The notes beneath the pieces were generated by a model. It saw only the letters and a list, made by a program, of their open reading frames with translations, did no database searches and was not told where the DNA came from. Positions 1-5,774 of a DNA stretch of 8,739 nt are shown in pieces; position 1 is the stretch's first letter; each line of letters starts with the position of its first letter. The stretch is taken from the NCBI GenBank assembly GCA_910589655.1, contig CAJUTJ010000165.1:1-8739 (forward strand), given 5' to 3'. The stretch comes from an uncultured Acetatifactor sp. GTDB lineage: Bacteria; Bacillota; Clostridia; Lachnospirales; Lachnospiraceae. Made by a program: the position numbers and the translations under genes.

Positions 1-945
1 AAACTTCTTGCAGATATGCGCAAAGAACTGTACTGCATTGGCATATGTGGCCAGTACATGGGATTTGGTATTCGCGCCATTTCCCGTCTCGATCCAGTTG
101 GCGCCGCCGGTATATTTGATCGAGGCCGGCTCCGTCATCTCGATGCTGATCAGACTATTGTTTCCGCTGCCTTTACGGCCGCTTCCGCAATGCCACCCTT
201 TCATGTTCCAGGGGAGCAGCTGGTATACAACGGCATCCTTCCCCACCACGGCATGAACGCACACCGAAGCGCCGCTGCGCTGCCAGTTTTTCACAAAGAC
301 CAGAGGATCCGGCTGCGGACACCCGACGCTATGAAGCATTCCGCCTTTGGGAGCAATGCTGACGCCCGCTTTGTAGCACGGATTCTGTGTTGCCATTTTT
401 TCGATAATAGTAATGCTCATTTTTCCCTCGCTTTCTACAGTGCCGGCCACTGCATCATACTTTGTAAGGCAATACCTCTCGATGATGCTGCACACCTTAG
501 ACACATACGATACATCTGTGGCATAGCCGCCGTCCTTAATGATCTGAATAGCCGTTTTATAGTCCCTTTCCCCTTTCAGGCCGGCATATCGCAGCTTATT
601 TCCATTCATGGCACCATTCAAATAGTAGGAATGATCCCTCACGCTTGATTCCATATCCGGGTACCTTCTGAAATCTGCCGTGACAGTATATTCTCTCCCG
701 TCAGGATCCTGCTCCTTTGTCTGCTTGGTATATTTAGAGACGCCATCCCACGTACTGCCCCAGGTGTTCCCGCTTAAAGAACACTTCATGCCGAAAAAAT
801 TATTGGCATTTCGGGCAAGCTCGGTCGTCCCATATCCTGATTCCAAAATTGCCTGCGCAATAGAAACGGAGGCGAGTATTCCGCTCGCCTCCATATCTTT
901 TACAGCGCATTCACTTACTGCCTGAATAAATTCCTGCTCTGACAT
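1..945 (-). CDS. Phage endolysin, glucosaminidase plus amidase (partial, 3' end missing)
   Basis: Translating the minus strand from the ATG at 945 gives 315 codons open to the window edge, so the C-terminus is missing. Residues about 1-160 look like a GH73/FlgJ-type N-acetylglucosaminidase: SIAQAILESGYGTTELA, with likely catalytic Glu35, is followed by NNFFGMKC. Residues about 176-315 look like an Amidase_2/PGRP N-acetylmuramoyl-L-alanine amidase: GGMLHSVG supplies a candidate zinc ligand His205, and WHCGSG and SIEMTEP follow. The enzyme would cleave both the glycan strand and the stem-peptide bond of peptidoglycan at lysis. The start is backed by a GGTGA-like ribosome site. It lies 8 bases after the holin stop, a normal lysis cassette arrangement. 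A cell-wall-binding domain, if present, is beyond the edge. Family assignment is by recognised motifs; I could not search. Confidence 0.9.
   Translation of the reverse strand, partial: MSEQEFIQAVSECAVKDMEASGILASVSIAQAILESGYGTTELARNANNFFGMKCSLSGNTWGSTWDGVSKYTKQTKEQDPDGREYTVTADFRRYPDMESSVRDHSYYLNGAMNGNKLRYAGLKGERDYKTAIQIIKDGGYATDVSYVSKVCSIIERYCLTKYDAVAGTVESEGKMSITIIEKMATQNPCYKAGVSIAPKGGMLHSVGCPQPDPLVFVKNWQRSGASVCVHAVVGKDAVVYQLLPWNMKGWHCGSGRKGSGNNSLISIEMTEPASIKYTGGANWIETGNGANTKSHVLATYANAVQFFAHICKKF
418..429 (-). promoter_or_regulatory. Possible internal ribosome site and ATG before the amidase domain
   Basis: Inside the endolysin, GAGGG (425-429) lies four bases before an in-frame ATG (418-420, Met176). 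The ATG falls at the glucosaminidase-amidase junction. Internal starts that yield a shorter second product are known in some phage endolysins. Here it would produce a separate amidase polypeptide. The match to a Shine-Dalgarno sequence is partial and the spacing short, so this is a suggestion only. Confidence 0.3.
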
Positions 946-953
946 ATTTTCAC

Positions 954-1277
954 CTATCCTTTTGTTCTGTAGAATCGTTTCCAGATATCGATCAGGTAAT
1001 CCCAGCCTTTGCAGCAGATAATCGCCACCAGGAAGGCCGCAAAGATAACCGCCACCAGGTAATACCAGACGAATGCAATCCCCGCATATGAGATATATGC
1101 AAAGAATGCGATTGTGCAGATGATAATCGACAGGACCAGCACCTGGAGAGACGTAGGAATCTTGTTAAGGATTCCAATCTCCTTTGTAAATTCCGTGATC
1201 ACAGAGATAAGGGTGCAGATGACCGCCACCACAACCAAAATCACCGATGCGTTCGAGATAGTAAATTCCATGTTCAT
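954..1277 (-). CDS. Holin-like phage membrane protein
   Basis: A 107-residue protein with three to four hydrophobic stretches: SVILVVVAVICTLI near the N-terminus, LQVLVLSIIICTIAFFAYIS in the middle, then FVWYYLVAVIFAAFLVAII. It ends in a basic tail (WKRFYRTKG). Size, membrane segments, charged tail and position directly before the endolysin all fit a phage holin, which permeabilises the cytoplasmic membrane so that endolysin reaches the wall. I chose the ATG at 1277 because AGGAGG (1284-1289) lies six bases upstream. A longer frame from 1313 would add 12 residues and has no ribosome site. The next in-frame ATG (1271) is also possible. The exact holin family is not determined. Confidence 0.75.
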   Translation of the reverse strand: MNMEFTISNASVILVVVAVICTLISVITEFTKEIGILNKIPTSLQVLVLSIIICTIAFFAYISYAGIAFVWYYLVAVIFAAFLVAIICCKGWDYLIDIWKRFYRTKG

Positions 1278-1299
1278 AAATATCCTCCTGTTTGATAAG

Positions 1300-1620
1300 T
1301 TAATAGATTTCATGTACGCTTTGCTCTACAAAAAAGTCCTTCTGCTCATGCTTGATTTTCCGGGCATATTCCAGAGCCGCATGCATATCGCCATTGCAAT
1401 GCGCATCTGGAATCCTGGATACGGCTTCTGCTGTCGCTTCCCCCAGGGCGATTGCCGCCCCAATGCTTTTTACCATGAGTATCTCGTTCTTTTCTCTGGC
1501 AGCCTCCTTTTCATCCTGCCTTTTTTCCCGCTTCTCTAAATGTTTTTGCAGCATCCAAAAGCAAAAACCTGTAAACGCTGACGGAATACTCATGGCCACA
1601 ATCAAAGCCATCGGATCCAT
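1300..1620 (-). CDS. Small membrane-anchored phage protein of the lysis region
   Basis: A 106-residue protein with one N-terminal hydrophobic segment (ALIVAMSIPSAFTGFCFWML). A strongly charged helix with coiled-coil character follows (KHLEKREKRQDEKEAAREKNE), then a conserved-looking segment SIGAAIALGEATAEAV. This suggests a bitopic membrane protein with a cytoplasmic helical domain. It is 22 bases upstream of the holin start, so it may be a second holin-like or lysis-accessory protein, but no catalytic motif is visible and I do not assign a function. The ATG at 1620 is preferred because a GGGGAGG ribosome site lies eight bases upstream. A GTG at 1629 would add three residues but overlaps that site. 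Confidence 0.7.
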   Translation of the reverse strand: MDPMALIVAMSIPSAFTGFCFWMLQKHLEKREKRQDEKEAAREKNEILMVKSIGAAIALGEATAEAVSRIPDAHCNGDMHAALEYARKIKHEQKDFFVEQSVHEIY

Positions 1621-1653
1621 TGTCCTCACCTCCCCTCTATAAAAAATTGCATT

Positions 1654-1674
1654 AAAAAAGAGCCTTACGGCTCT
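1654..1674 (-). terminator. Rho-independent terminator before the lysis genes
   Basis: On the minus strand AGAGCC-GTAA-GGCTCT forms a six-base-pair stem with a GNRA-type tetraloop, followed at once by a run of T (six counting the last stem base). The loop contains the TAA stop of the coiled-coil gene at 1665-1904, so the terminator overlaps the gene's 3' end. It would attenuate transcription coming from the tail and DGR genes into the lysis genes. I see no convincing promoter just downstream, so read-through probably supplies the lysis genes. Confidence 0.75.
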
Positions 1675-1904
1675 AATTCAGCACTGGTTTCTTTATACTG
1701 CTCCATAACCTCCCGGACGATTGCCATATCCTCTTCCAGCTTTTTATCTGTAAACGCCTGGTCATTCTGTAAGAGTCTCAAGTCCGTCGCCTGCCTGGCA
1801 ACAATTTTCCCCAGTCGGTATATGATTTCATCCTGTTTTTCCACCATATCCATATAGAGATCCAGAAGTTCTAAAAAATTATCTTCATCCATATGAAGTA
1901 CCAT
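1665..1904 (-). CDS. Small coiled-coil-like phage protein, unknown function
   Basis: A 79-residue acidic, strongly helical protein with heptad-like spacing (FLELLDLYMDMVEKQDEIIYRL). It has no membrane segment, signal peptide or cysteine. The start is uncertain: from the GTAGAAAGGA region the ATG at 1904 is only about one base past the purine run, while the ATG at 1892 (MDEDNF) is about 13 bases past it. The protein from Met at 1892 is the more natural-looking N-terminus. It is the last gene before a terminator and follows another small helical protein and the DGR reverse transcriptase. A structural or chaperone-like role is possible but unsupported. Confidence 0.65.
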   Translation of the reverse strand: MVLHMDEDNFLELLDLYMDMVEKQDEIIYRLGKIVARQATDLRLLQNDQAFTDKKLEEDMAIVREVMEQYKETSAELEP

Positions 1905-1939
1905 TCCTTTCTACTGAATTAGCCCCCCCGACTTTACAG

Positions 1940-2191
1940 TTACAGCCCCTGCTCTGCAGCATCAATTTCCTGCTGGAGTTCGTTGATCCTGTCCCTGACC
2001 TCCTGCCGGGCATCCATCAGAGCTTTTGTGTCATATGGATCCGCTTCCTCTCTCATGCGGGCCTCATAAGTCTTGGTAATCTTCCAGTCCCCAATATCAC
2101 TCTGGGTGCTGGAAAGTTGGCTCATAAGGTTGATGATCTCCTGCTGTTTTTCCTGAACTTCTTCCGGCGTCAATGTCTTCTTTAATTCCAT
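1940..2191 (-). CDS. Small helical phage protein directly after the DGR reverse transcriptase
   Basis: An 83-residue protein with two charged helical stretches (TPEEVQEKQQEIINLMSQL and DARQEVRDRINELQQEIDAA) around a central segment with tryptophan (SDIGDWKITKTYEARMRE). It may form a helical hairpin or coiled coil. Its AGGAGG ribosome site lies inside the last codons of the reverse transcriptase frame and its ATG is one base after that stop, so translation is probably coupled. I do not recognise a family. Its place suggests either a DGR-associated accessory or simply the next gene of the tail operon. Confidence 0.7.
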   Translation of the reverse strand: MELKKTLTPEEVQEKQQEIINLMSQLSSTQSDIGDWKITKTYEARMREEADPYDTKALMDARQEVRDRINELQQEIDAAEQGL

Positions 2192-2192
2192 A

Positions 2193-3351
2193 CTAAAATC
2201 CTCCTATCAATGTCTTAAAAAGTTTATCCAGTTCTCCGATGCTGCGGTAATTATCATAATGAACCGCATTCCCACGCCAACTTCTATAATGATGTACCGC
2301 TTCGACCCTTGACATTTTTACTTCTGCAATGAGAGCTGCATGTTTTTTGATTCTTATGCGCTCTCTCACAATCGTATCATGATGGAGCAGCCGATACAGT
2401 TTTCCGGATTCCGTCAGCCGATATTTTACTTTCAGCCAAACAAAGGGCCTATTCAGCGGAACAATCTGCGTCTTTCTTTGGTTTATAAATAACCCTGCTT
2501 CAGATGCGATATACTCCAAATCAGCCCTATTCTGCTTCAGCCGCTCCTTGTCATCATTGATATTATTGATATCGTCCATGTATCGTCCATAATATTTTTC
2601 CCCCCTGACAATTTTAAAGTAATTATCTATGGCATGGGGATAATACACACCGCCTGACTGAGATGTCTCCGAACCAATATTCAACGACTTATGCAGTAGC
2701 TTCTCCCCCGGCCCCTGATAATTCATATGTTCAAGGGAATTATACGGTACAGACATGGCTGCGGCATATTCTTCATCATCCATATAGGACACATCGGGAG
2801 CAAAAGCATCTATGAGCAGATCCGTCAGGGCATTTTCCTCCGGAAAATCCGTAAACTCGTGAAACTGCCCCTTCAATTCTTCATGCGGTACATTTATCGA
2901 AAAATTTCGTAAAGTCAGCAAACAACGCATACCCGCCATTATAGGGCTTCAGACCTTTCTCTACCCTCTCGCGATAATGCTTATGGATATGGGTTTCAAA
3001 GCGCTGTCTCGCAAAATCATTGCCTCTGCCCTGGATGGATGCGCCGTTGTCATAGATTATGCGCCTGTGGATCTCCGGTAAGAGGATCTGCTGGTTATGG
3101 GCTTTTGCCACAACACGATCCTCTATCGCCGGAGCCTTCACAGGCCTTACCTTGCCTCGTTCAGACAGTATAAATTCTTTGCATTTTGATGGGTGGTAAG
3201 CGCCACTCTCGATGCTCTGCTTTATTTCCAACGTCTTGAGCATTACATTGGCCTCATACCTTTGGGTGGACGCTTTCCAATCGCTCCCGCTCCTGCATTG
3301 ATCAAACGCATTTAGCAACACGTTCATATCTGCCACTCTGTTCATATTCAT
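2193..3351 (-). pseudogene. DGR reverse transcriptase, split by a one-base frameshift
   Basis: The N-terminal piece runs 3351-2881 (156 codons, ending in a foreign KCTA tail). The C-terminal piece is in the +1 frame to 2193. Joined at the shift they make about 385 residues, a usual DGR RT length. Motifs in order: GKVRPVKAPAIEDRV (residues 66-80); YDNGASIQGRGND (100-112); motif A ALFADFTKFFD (142-152, catalytic Asp146); then in the second frame NVPHEELKGQF, motif B IGSETSQ (the SQ form typical of DGR RTs rather than SP of group II introns), motif C YMDD (2571-2582), a motif D-like INQRKTQIV and a motif E-like FVWLKVKYRL. The enzyme copies TR RNA into adenine-mutated cDNA for VR. An ATG at 2939 opens the second frame but precedes the homologous region out of register, so it is not a sensible start. 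The C-terminal half shows no other damage. Confidence 0.9.
2893..2895 (-). other. Frameshift site in the reverse transcriptase
   Basis: The minus strand reads TTT TTC GAT AAA TGT ACC GCA TGA, giving FFDKCTA and a stop. Removing one A from the AAA gives TTC GAT AAT GTA CCG CAT GAA, that is FDNVPHE, which continues in the long second frame with all remaining RT motifs. A single inserted A is the simplest explanation. No canonical slippery heptamer or shift-stop pair sits at the site. Confidence 0.85.
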
Positions 3352-3497
3352 TACCTACAAAATTTAAACCCTGTTTACAGCGGACAACTGTCGTAACAGG
3401 CCGCATCATGGGACATATTCGCCCTAAGGCAGGACACACACTCCTTCCAATCCGCACACCTGGGGAATCTTCCCTCTATAATGGGCGCGCTTGAAAT
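3352..3497 (-). other. Spacer between TR and reverse transcriptase, with inverted repeat
   Basis: No gene is visible here. On the minus strand this lies immediately 3' of TR and would be part of the template RNA. At 3371-3399 an imperfect inverted repeat pairs CTGTT with AACAG and ACAG with CTGT around a seven-base loop, with a small internal loop. In the Bordetella phage DGR the RNA 3' of TR is needed to prime and position cDNA synthesis, so a structured spacer is expected. The assignment to that role is inference. Confidence 0.5.
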
Positions 3498-3612
3498 CGG
3501 GGGCAAACCACATTCACGTTCGAGGCGTTGCCGTTGTTCGGATTGCCGTTAGCGTTCACATTGCAGAAGTTCGTCGAATTGCAGACCGACCGCAACCACC
3601 GGTTGAAGCGAC
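3498..3612 (-). repeat. DGR template repeat (TR)
   Basis: This non-coding copy aligns gap-free with 4321-4435: 97 of 115 positions match. Each of the 18 mismatches is a T on the plus strand of TR, an A in the minus-strand template. In the reading frame of the target it encodes RFNRWLRSVCNSTNFC, then NVNANGNPNNGNASNVN and VVCPRF. Twelve codons are AAC or AAT and one is ACG; together they hold every adenine of the repeat. It lies between the Avd-like gene (stop at 3636) and the reverse transcriptase (start 3351), the usual place. Its RNA is the template for mutagenic reverse transcription. Confidence 0.97.
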
Positions 3613-3635
3613 TATATAGTGTGTGCCCTATGGAT

Positions 3636-4217
3636 TTATTTCCTTATCTTGGCCAACGTCTTATTGTCAGCGGTACGCACACCTTTTACAAGTGCGATTT
3701 CCCGCTGTATTCGGATCAGATACCGTTCATATTTATTGGCATCTACTGGAAGCGTCTGCCTGATATAATCCATCCAGCTTGTCAGCTGATAGCAATTTCC
3801 TATAGCCTGGTTCAAATATCCTCGCCGCTGCGAATACTCTGCTTCCTTCGTAATATATATGCTGTTGGCATAATACAGATTGTTCAGCAGATTCTCCAAA
3901 ATCCTAAGAACAGCGCTTCTGAAATAGGATATGAGCCACTCCGGGTACTGCTCCAGCTCCGTCACATCGTATGTGGCATTATTGATGATGGTATCTATCT
4001 TCTGACAGTCCTCAGCTGTCATGCCGTACCGTTTTTTCATCCACTCCAATTCTTCCTTTGACGGTTCATCCAGCCTCACCTCCTTCAAGTGTTTTCTTAT
4101 CCGGGACTTCACGCCAAAATCCCGAAGTAAGAGTTCTGTCATTTCCCGGCGTAAACTCAAGGCATTATGCAGAAATTCCATCGGGCTCTCAGATCTCTTG
4201 TGTTTCGGTACACTCAT
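3636..4217 (-). CDS. Avd-like DGR accessory protein (four-helix-bundle type)
   Basis: A 193-residue, helix-rich protein beginning MSVPKHKRSES, an N-terminus I associate with four-helix-bundle proteins next to DGRs in Clostridia. Helical stretches appear around residues 13-45, 55-80, 85-120 and 125-175. Basic residues cluster in several of them, as expected for a protein that contacts nucleic acid and RT. In the Bordetella phage, Avd is a pentamer that binds the reverse transcriptase and is essential for mutagenic homing. This protein is longer than the roughly 125-residue Bordetella Avd, so it may carry an extra C-terminal segment. It starts at ATG 4217 with GAGGAG eight bases upstream, 87 bases after the target stop, and ends 23 bases before TR. 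No frameshift is seen. Assignment rests mainly on context and fold-like features. Confidence 0.8.
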   Translation of the reverse strand: MSVPKHKRSESPMEFLHNALSLRREMTELLLRDFGVKSRIRKHLKEVRLDEPSKEELEWMKKRYGMTAEDCQKIDTIINNATYDVTELEQYPEWLISYFRSAVLRILENLLNNLYYANSIYITKEAEYSQRRGYLNQAIGNCYQLTSWMDYIRQTLPVDANKYERYLIRIQREIALVKGVRTADNKTLAKIRK

Positions 4218-4258
4218 ATTACTTTCTCCTCAAAATCCAAAAATCCCAAATGCGGCGA

Positions 4259-4274
4259 CCGGCCTTACGGCCGG
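4259..4274 (-). repeat. GC-rich hairpin with GTAA loop, distal to VR
   Basis: A perfect six-base-pair stem, CCGGCC and GGCCGG, encloses a GTAA (GNRA-type) loop on the minus strand. It lies between the target stop and the Avd-like gene. No T-run follows directly, so a terminator role is unlikely. With the hairpin at 4282-4304 it forms a tandem pair beside the variable repeat. Confidence 0.7.
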
Positions 4275-4281
4275 GACTATA

Positions 4282-4304
4282 TCACGGCCCACAAGGGGCC
4301 GTGA
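4282..4304 (-). repeat. GC-rich hairpin directly after the target stop, near VR
   Basis: A perfect nine-base-pair inverted repeat (TCACGGCCC and GGGCCGTGA) has a five-base loop. It begins right after the TAA of the target gene and 16 bases past the VR end. Hairpin or cruciform structures just downstream of VR raise target recognition in the Bordetella DGR. The position and stem length fit that role, but the five-base loop does not match the GRNA tetraloop described there. Confidence 0.7.
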
Positions 4305-5207
4305 TTATCCGATTGCGAAGCGGGGGCAAACCACAAGCACGCCCGAGGCGCCGCCGCCGTCCGGAAAGCCGTGAGCGTACACATAGCAGAAGGCCGCCGA
4401 ATTGCAGACCGACCGCAACCACCGGTAGAAGCGACGGTTCATGATCTTATCAATTTTCATACCCGGAAGCTGCTGATCCAGCCCGATATTGTCATAGGCA
4501 CTGGACGAAAACGGTGTGGCCCCATAAGCCTCCAATTCCGTCATAAGGATTGCTTTCTGGTCGCTCCACTCCCCAGATGTGGATCCTCCTTGCCATCCCA
4601 AACCGCCACGACTGGCAACGGTAGTAGTTACTGTATTCGTGATATATTCTCTTGTCTGCAGGACATGGGATGCCCCAAAAGCACTTTCCAGGGCTGTGAC
4701 TACAGCCGGCATGACCGTCTTATTCATGTAGCTGTCTCTATATCCGCCCGTAGTGATATTGGTGGCGTTCATATAGGCGCTTCCGAGGCCATCCAACGGC
4801 ATCATAACAAGGTGCGGCCTGTTCTGCAGTTTGGGTGTATCTCCGTGGTTATTCAGGGAATTGATTCCCAGGACCACATACTGCGTCTTTGCCTTGGCTG
4901 CAAAATTCGTAACGGAAATCGCCGGCGTATCTCTCTCAATGATGTCCCCAACGAATATATCCGAGAAATCTTTCGCCTGCACCATCTCTATAATTTCATC
5001 ATAACTATAGAAATCTGTGAGCACCTTCCCTCCGCGATAAATCTGGTTATGTGCCTCCGGCTCTCCGCCAGTCAAGAAATTAAACATATCTCTCGCAAAG
5101 TCCTCAGCCTTGATGATCTTATCCCCATTTTCCGTCACGATGTGTAAAAAACTGCCGCCTCCCGGAACGGAAGTCAGCTTTTCTAAATTCATAAATAACT
5201 GATCCAT
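4305..5207 (-). CDS. DGR target protein, tail-associated adhesin with C-terminal variable domain
   Basis: A 300-residue protein. The N-terminal 100 residues or so have no motif I recognise. The middle is rich in Gly, Ser, Thr and Asn (GLGSAYMN, SRGGLGWQGGSTSGEW). Residues about 259-296 are the variable repeat, just before the C-terminus, as in C-type-lectin-fold DGR targets. Here the VR reads RFYRWLRSVCNSAAFC, then YVYAHGFPDGGGASGVL and VVCPRF. Three cysteines in VR come from codons without adenine and so are fixed. The gene follows baseplate and fibre genes, so it most likely acts at the tail tip in receptor binding, comparable in role to the Bordetella phage Mtd. The ATG at 5207 has AGGAGG five to six bases upstream. 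The stop lies 13 bases past the VR end. The C-type-lectin fold is inferred, not shown. Confidence 0.88.
   Translation of the reverse strand: MDQLFMNLEKLTSVPGGGSFLHIVTENGDKIIKAEDFARDMFNFLTGGEPEAHNQIYRGGKVLTDFYSYDEIIEMVQAKDFSDIFVGDIIERDTPAISVTNFAAKAKTQYVVLGINSLNNHGDTPKLQNRPHLVMMPLDGLGSAYMNATNITTGGYRDSYMNKTVMPAVVTALESAFGASHVLQTREYITNTVTTTVASRGGLGWQGGSTSGEWSDQKAILMTELEAYGATPFSSSAYDNIGLDQQLPGMKIDKIMNRRFYRWLRSVCNSAAFCYVYAHGFPDGGGASGVLVVCPRFAIG
4321..4435 (-). repeat. DGR variable repeat (VR), with homing start at its 3' end
   Basis: Compared with TR, 18 of the 25 template adenines are replaced, changing 12 codons: eleven Asn codons (to Y, A, Y, Y, H, F, D, G, G, G, L in order) and Thr to Ala. One Asn (4401-4403) is unchanged. 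No G, C or T of the template is changed. The last 14 bases in the coding direction, GTGGTTTGCCCCCG (4321-4334), contain no adenine and match TR exactly. This is the likely initiation-of-mutagenic-homing segment. Beyond it the two copies diverge. Confidence 0.96.
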
Positions 5208-5216
5208 TTTCTCCTC

Positions 5217-5693
5217 CTACTTAAACTGAATTTTCTTCAACGCTTTGAAACCGTCACCATTTACAGAAACAAATCGATCTCCAGCACCTGTCACCAGCTC
5301 TGATATAACATTGCCGGTCACGAGCATTTCTTCAAGGGAAGATATCGTAGCCTTCTGCTGCACTATTGTGCCTCTCAGGCCCTCTATCTCTCCCAATGCG
5401 CTTGTCTGCTGCCAGCAGATAGGATTCCACTCTCCGGTTGTTTCCTGCACGCATTTGTAGAGCGTATTCTGGTATAGGCAATAATCCCCCACCTGATAGG
5501 ACACCTCCGGATTATAATCTTCCGTAGACACTGCGCTCTGTTTCAACTGCTCAATCGACTGGCGATTACAGAGTGTATTCTGAAATATCTGAATCGGTGC
5601 CGTATTGACAATATCGGCATGAGCCGGATCAGAGGTTTCTGTAATTTTTAGTGCTTCAGAAAAAATAGGAGTATTGTTTGTGTAATCTTTCAT
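5217..5693 (-). CDS. Small tail-fibre protein with carbohydrate-binding-like module
   Basis: A 158-residue protein. Residues about 60-95 contain YNPEVSYQVGDYCLYQNTLYKC and, after EWNP, a tryptophan-rich end. This pattern (Y-VGD-V-Y-G-Y-C...W-P..W) resembles the CBM5/12 chitin-binding module seen in many phage fibre and lysis proteins. A short helical coiled-coil-like stretch (EIEGLRGTIVQQKATISSLEEML) follows and may trimerise the protein. I chose ATG 5693 because AGGAGG (5699-5704) lies five bases upstream; an upstream ATG at 5717 would overlap that site. Its stop TAG is part of the ribosome site of the DGR target gene, so translation of the two is probably coupled. A host-surface sugar-binding role is inferred. 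Confidence 0.75.
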   Translation of the reverse strand: MKDYTNNTPIFSEALKITETSDPAHADIVNTAPIQIFQNTLCNRQSIEQLKQSAVSTEDYNPEVSYQVGDYCLYQNTLYKCVQETTGEWNPICWQQTSALGEIEGLRGTIVQQKATISSLEEMLVTGNVISELVTGAGDRFVSVNGDGFKALKKIQFK

Positions 5694-5745
5694 TACATCC
5701 TCCTCAATATAACACATTTTGTTAGCGTCTTAATTTTCATGTTAC

Positions 5746-5768
5746 AAAATAACGAAATACGTTATTTT
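5746..5768 (-). repeat. Perfect AT-rich inverted repeat between fibre genes
   Basis: AAAATAACG and CGTTATTTT pair perfectly over nine bases around a five-base loop. It stands alone in the 81-base gap between the tail-collar gene and the small fibre gene, the largest gap among the structural genes. It ends in TTTT on the minus strand, so it could be a weak terminator or processing site, or an operator. The stem has only two G-C pairs. Confidence 0.55.
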
Positions 5769-5774
5769 CAGAGC

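Noticed and set aside
16..648. Plus-strand open frame of 210 codons
   Set aside because: It is antisense to the endolysin, whose minus-strand translation carries clear glucosaminidase and amidase motifs. The plus-strand product shows no recognisable pattern.
2881..2939. Programmed ribosomal frameshift, or separate RT subunits from the overlapping frames
   Set aside because: No slippery heptamer or shift-stop pair is seen. The second frame's ATG starts in sequence that is out of register with the RT until about 2892, so a plain insertion is simpler. Kept as an alternative in the finding.
3528..4061. Plus-strand open frame of 177 codons over TR and the Avd-like gene
   Set aside because: It runs through the template repeat and antisense to the Avd-like gene; no ribosome site or motif supports it.
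4259..4274. Rho-independent terminator after the DGR target
   Set aside because: The stem is followed by TCGCCGC on the minus strand, not a T-run.
3498..4435. Ordinary gene duplication or a mobile-element repeat
   Set aside because: Random divergence would change all bases; here all 18 changes are at one template base and fall in AAY-type codons.
4371..5147. Plus-strand open frame of 258 codons
   Set aside because: It is antisense to the DGR target; the adenine-bias and ribosome site support the minus strand.
5706..5711. TATATT box resembling a -10 element before the small fibre gene
   Set aside because: It touches the ribosome site, no -35 lies at a sensible distance, and a transcript starting there would lack a leader.
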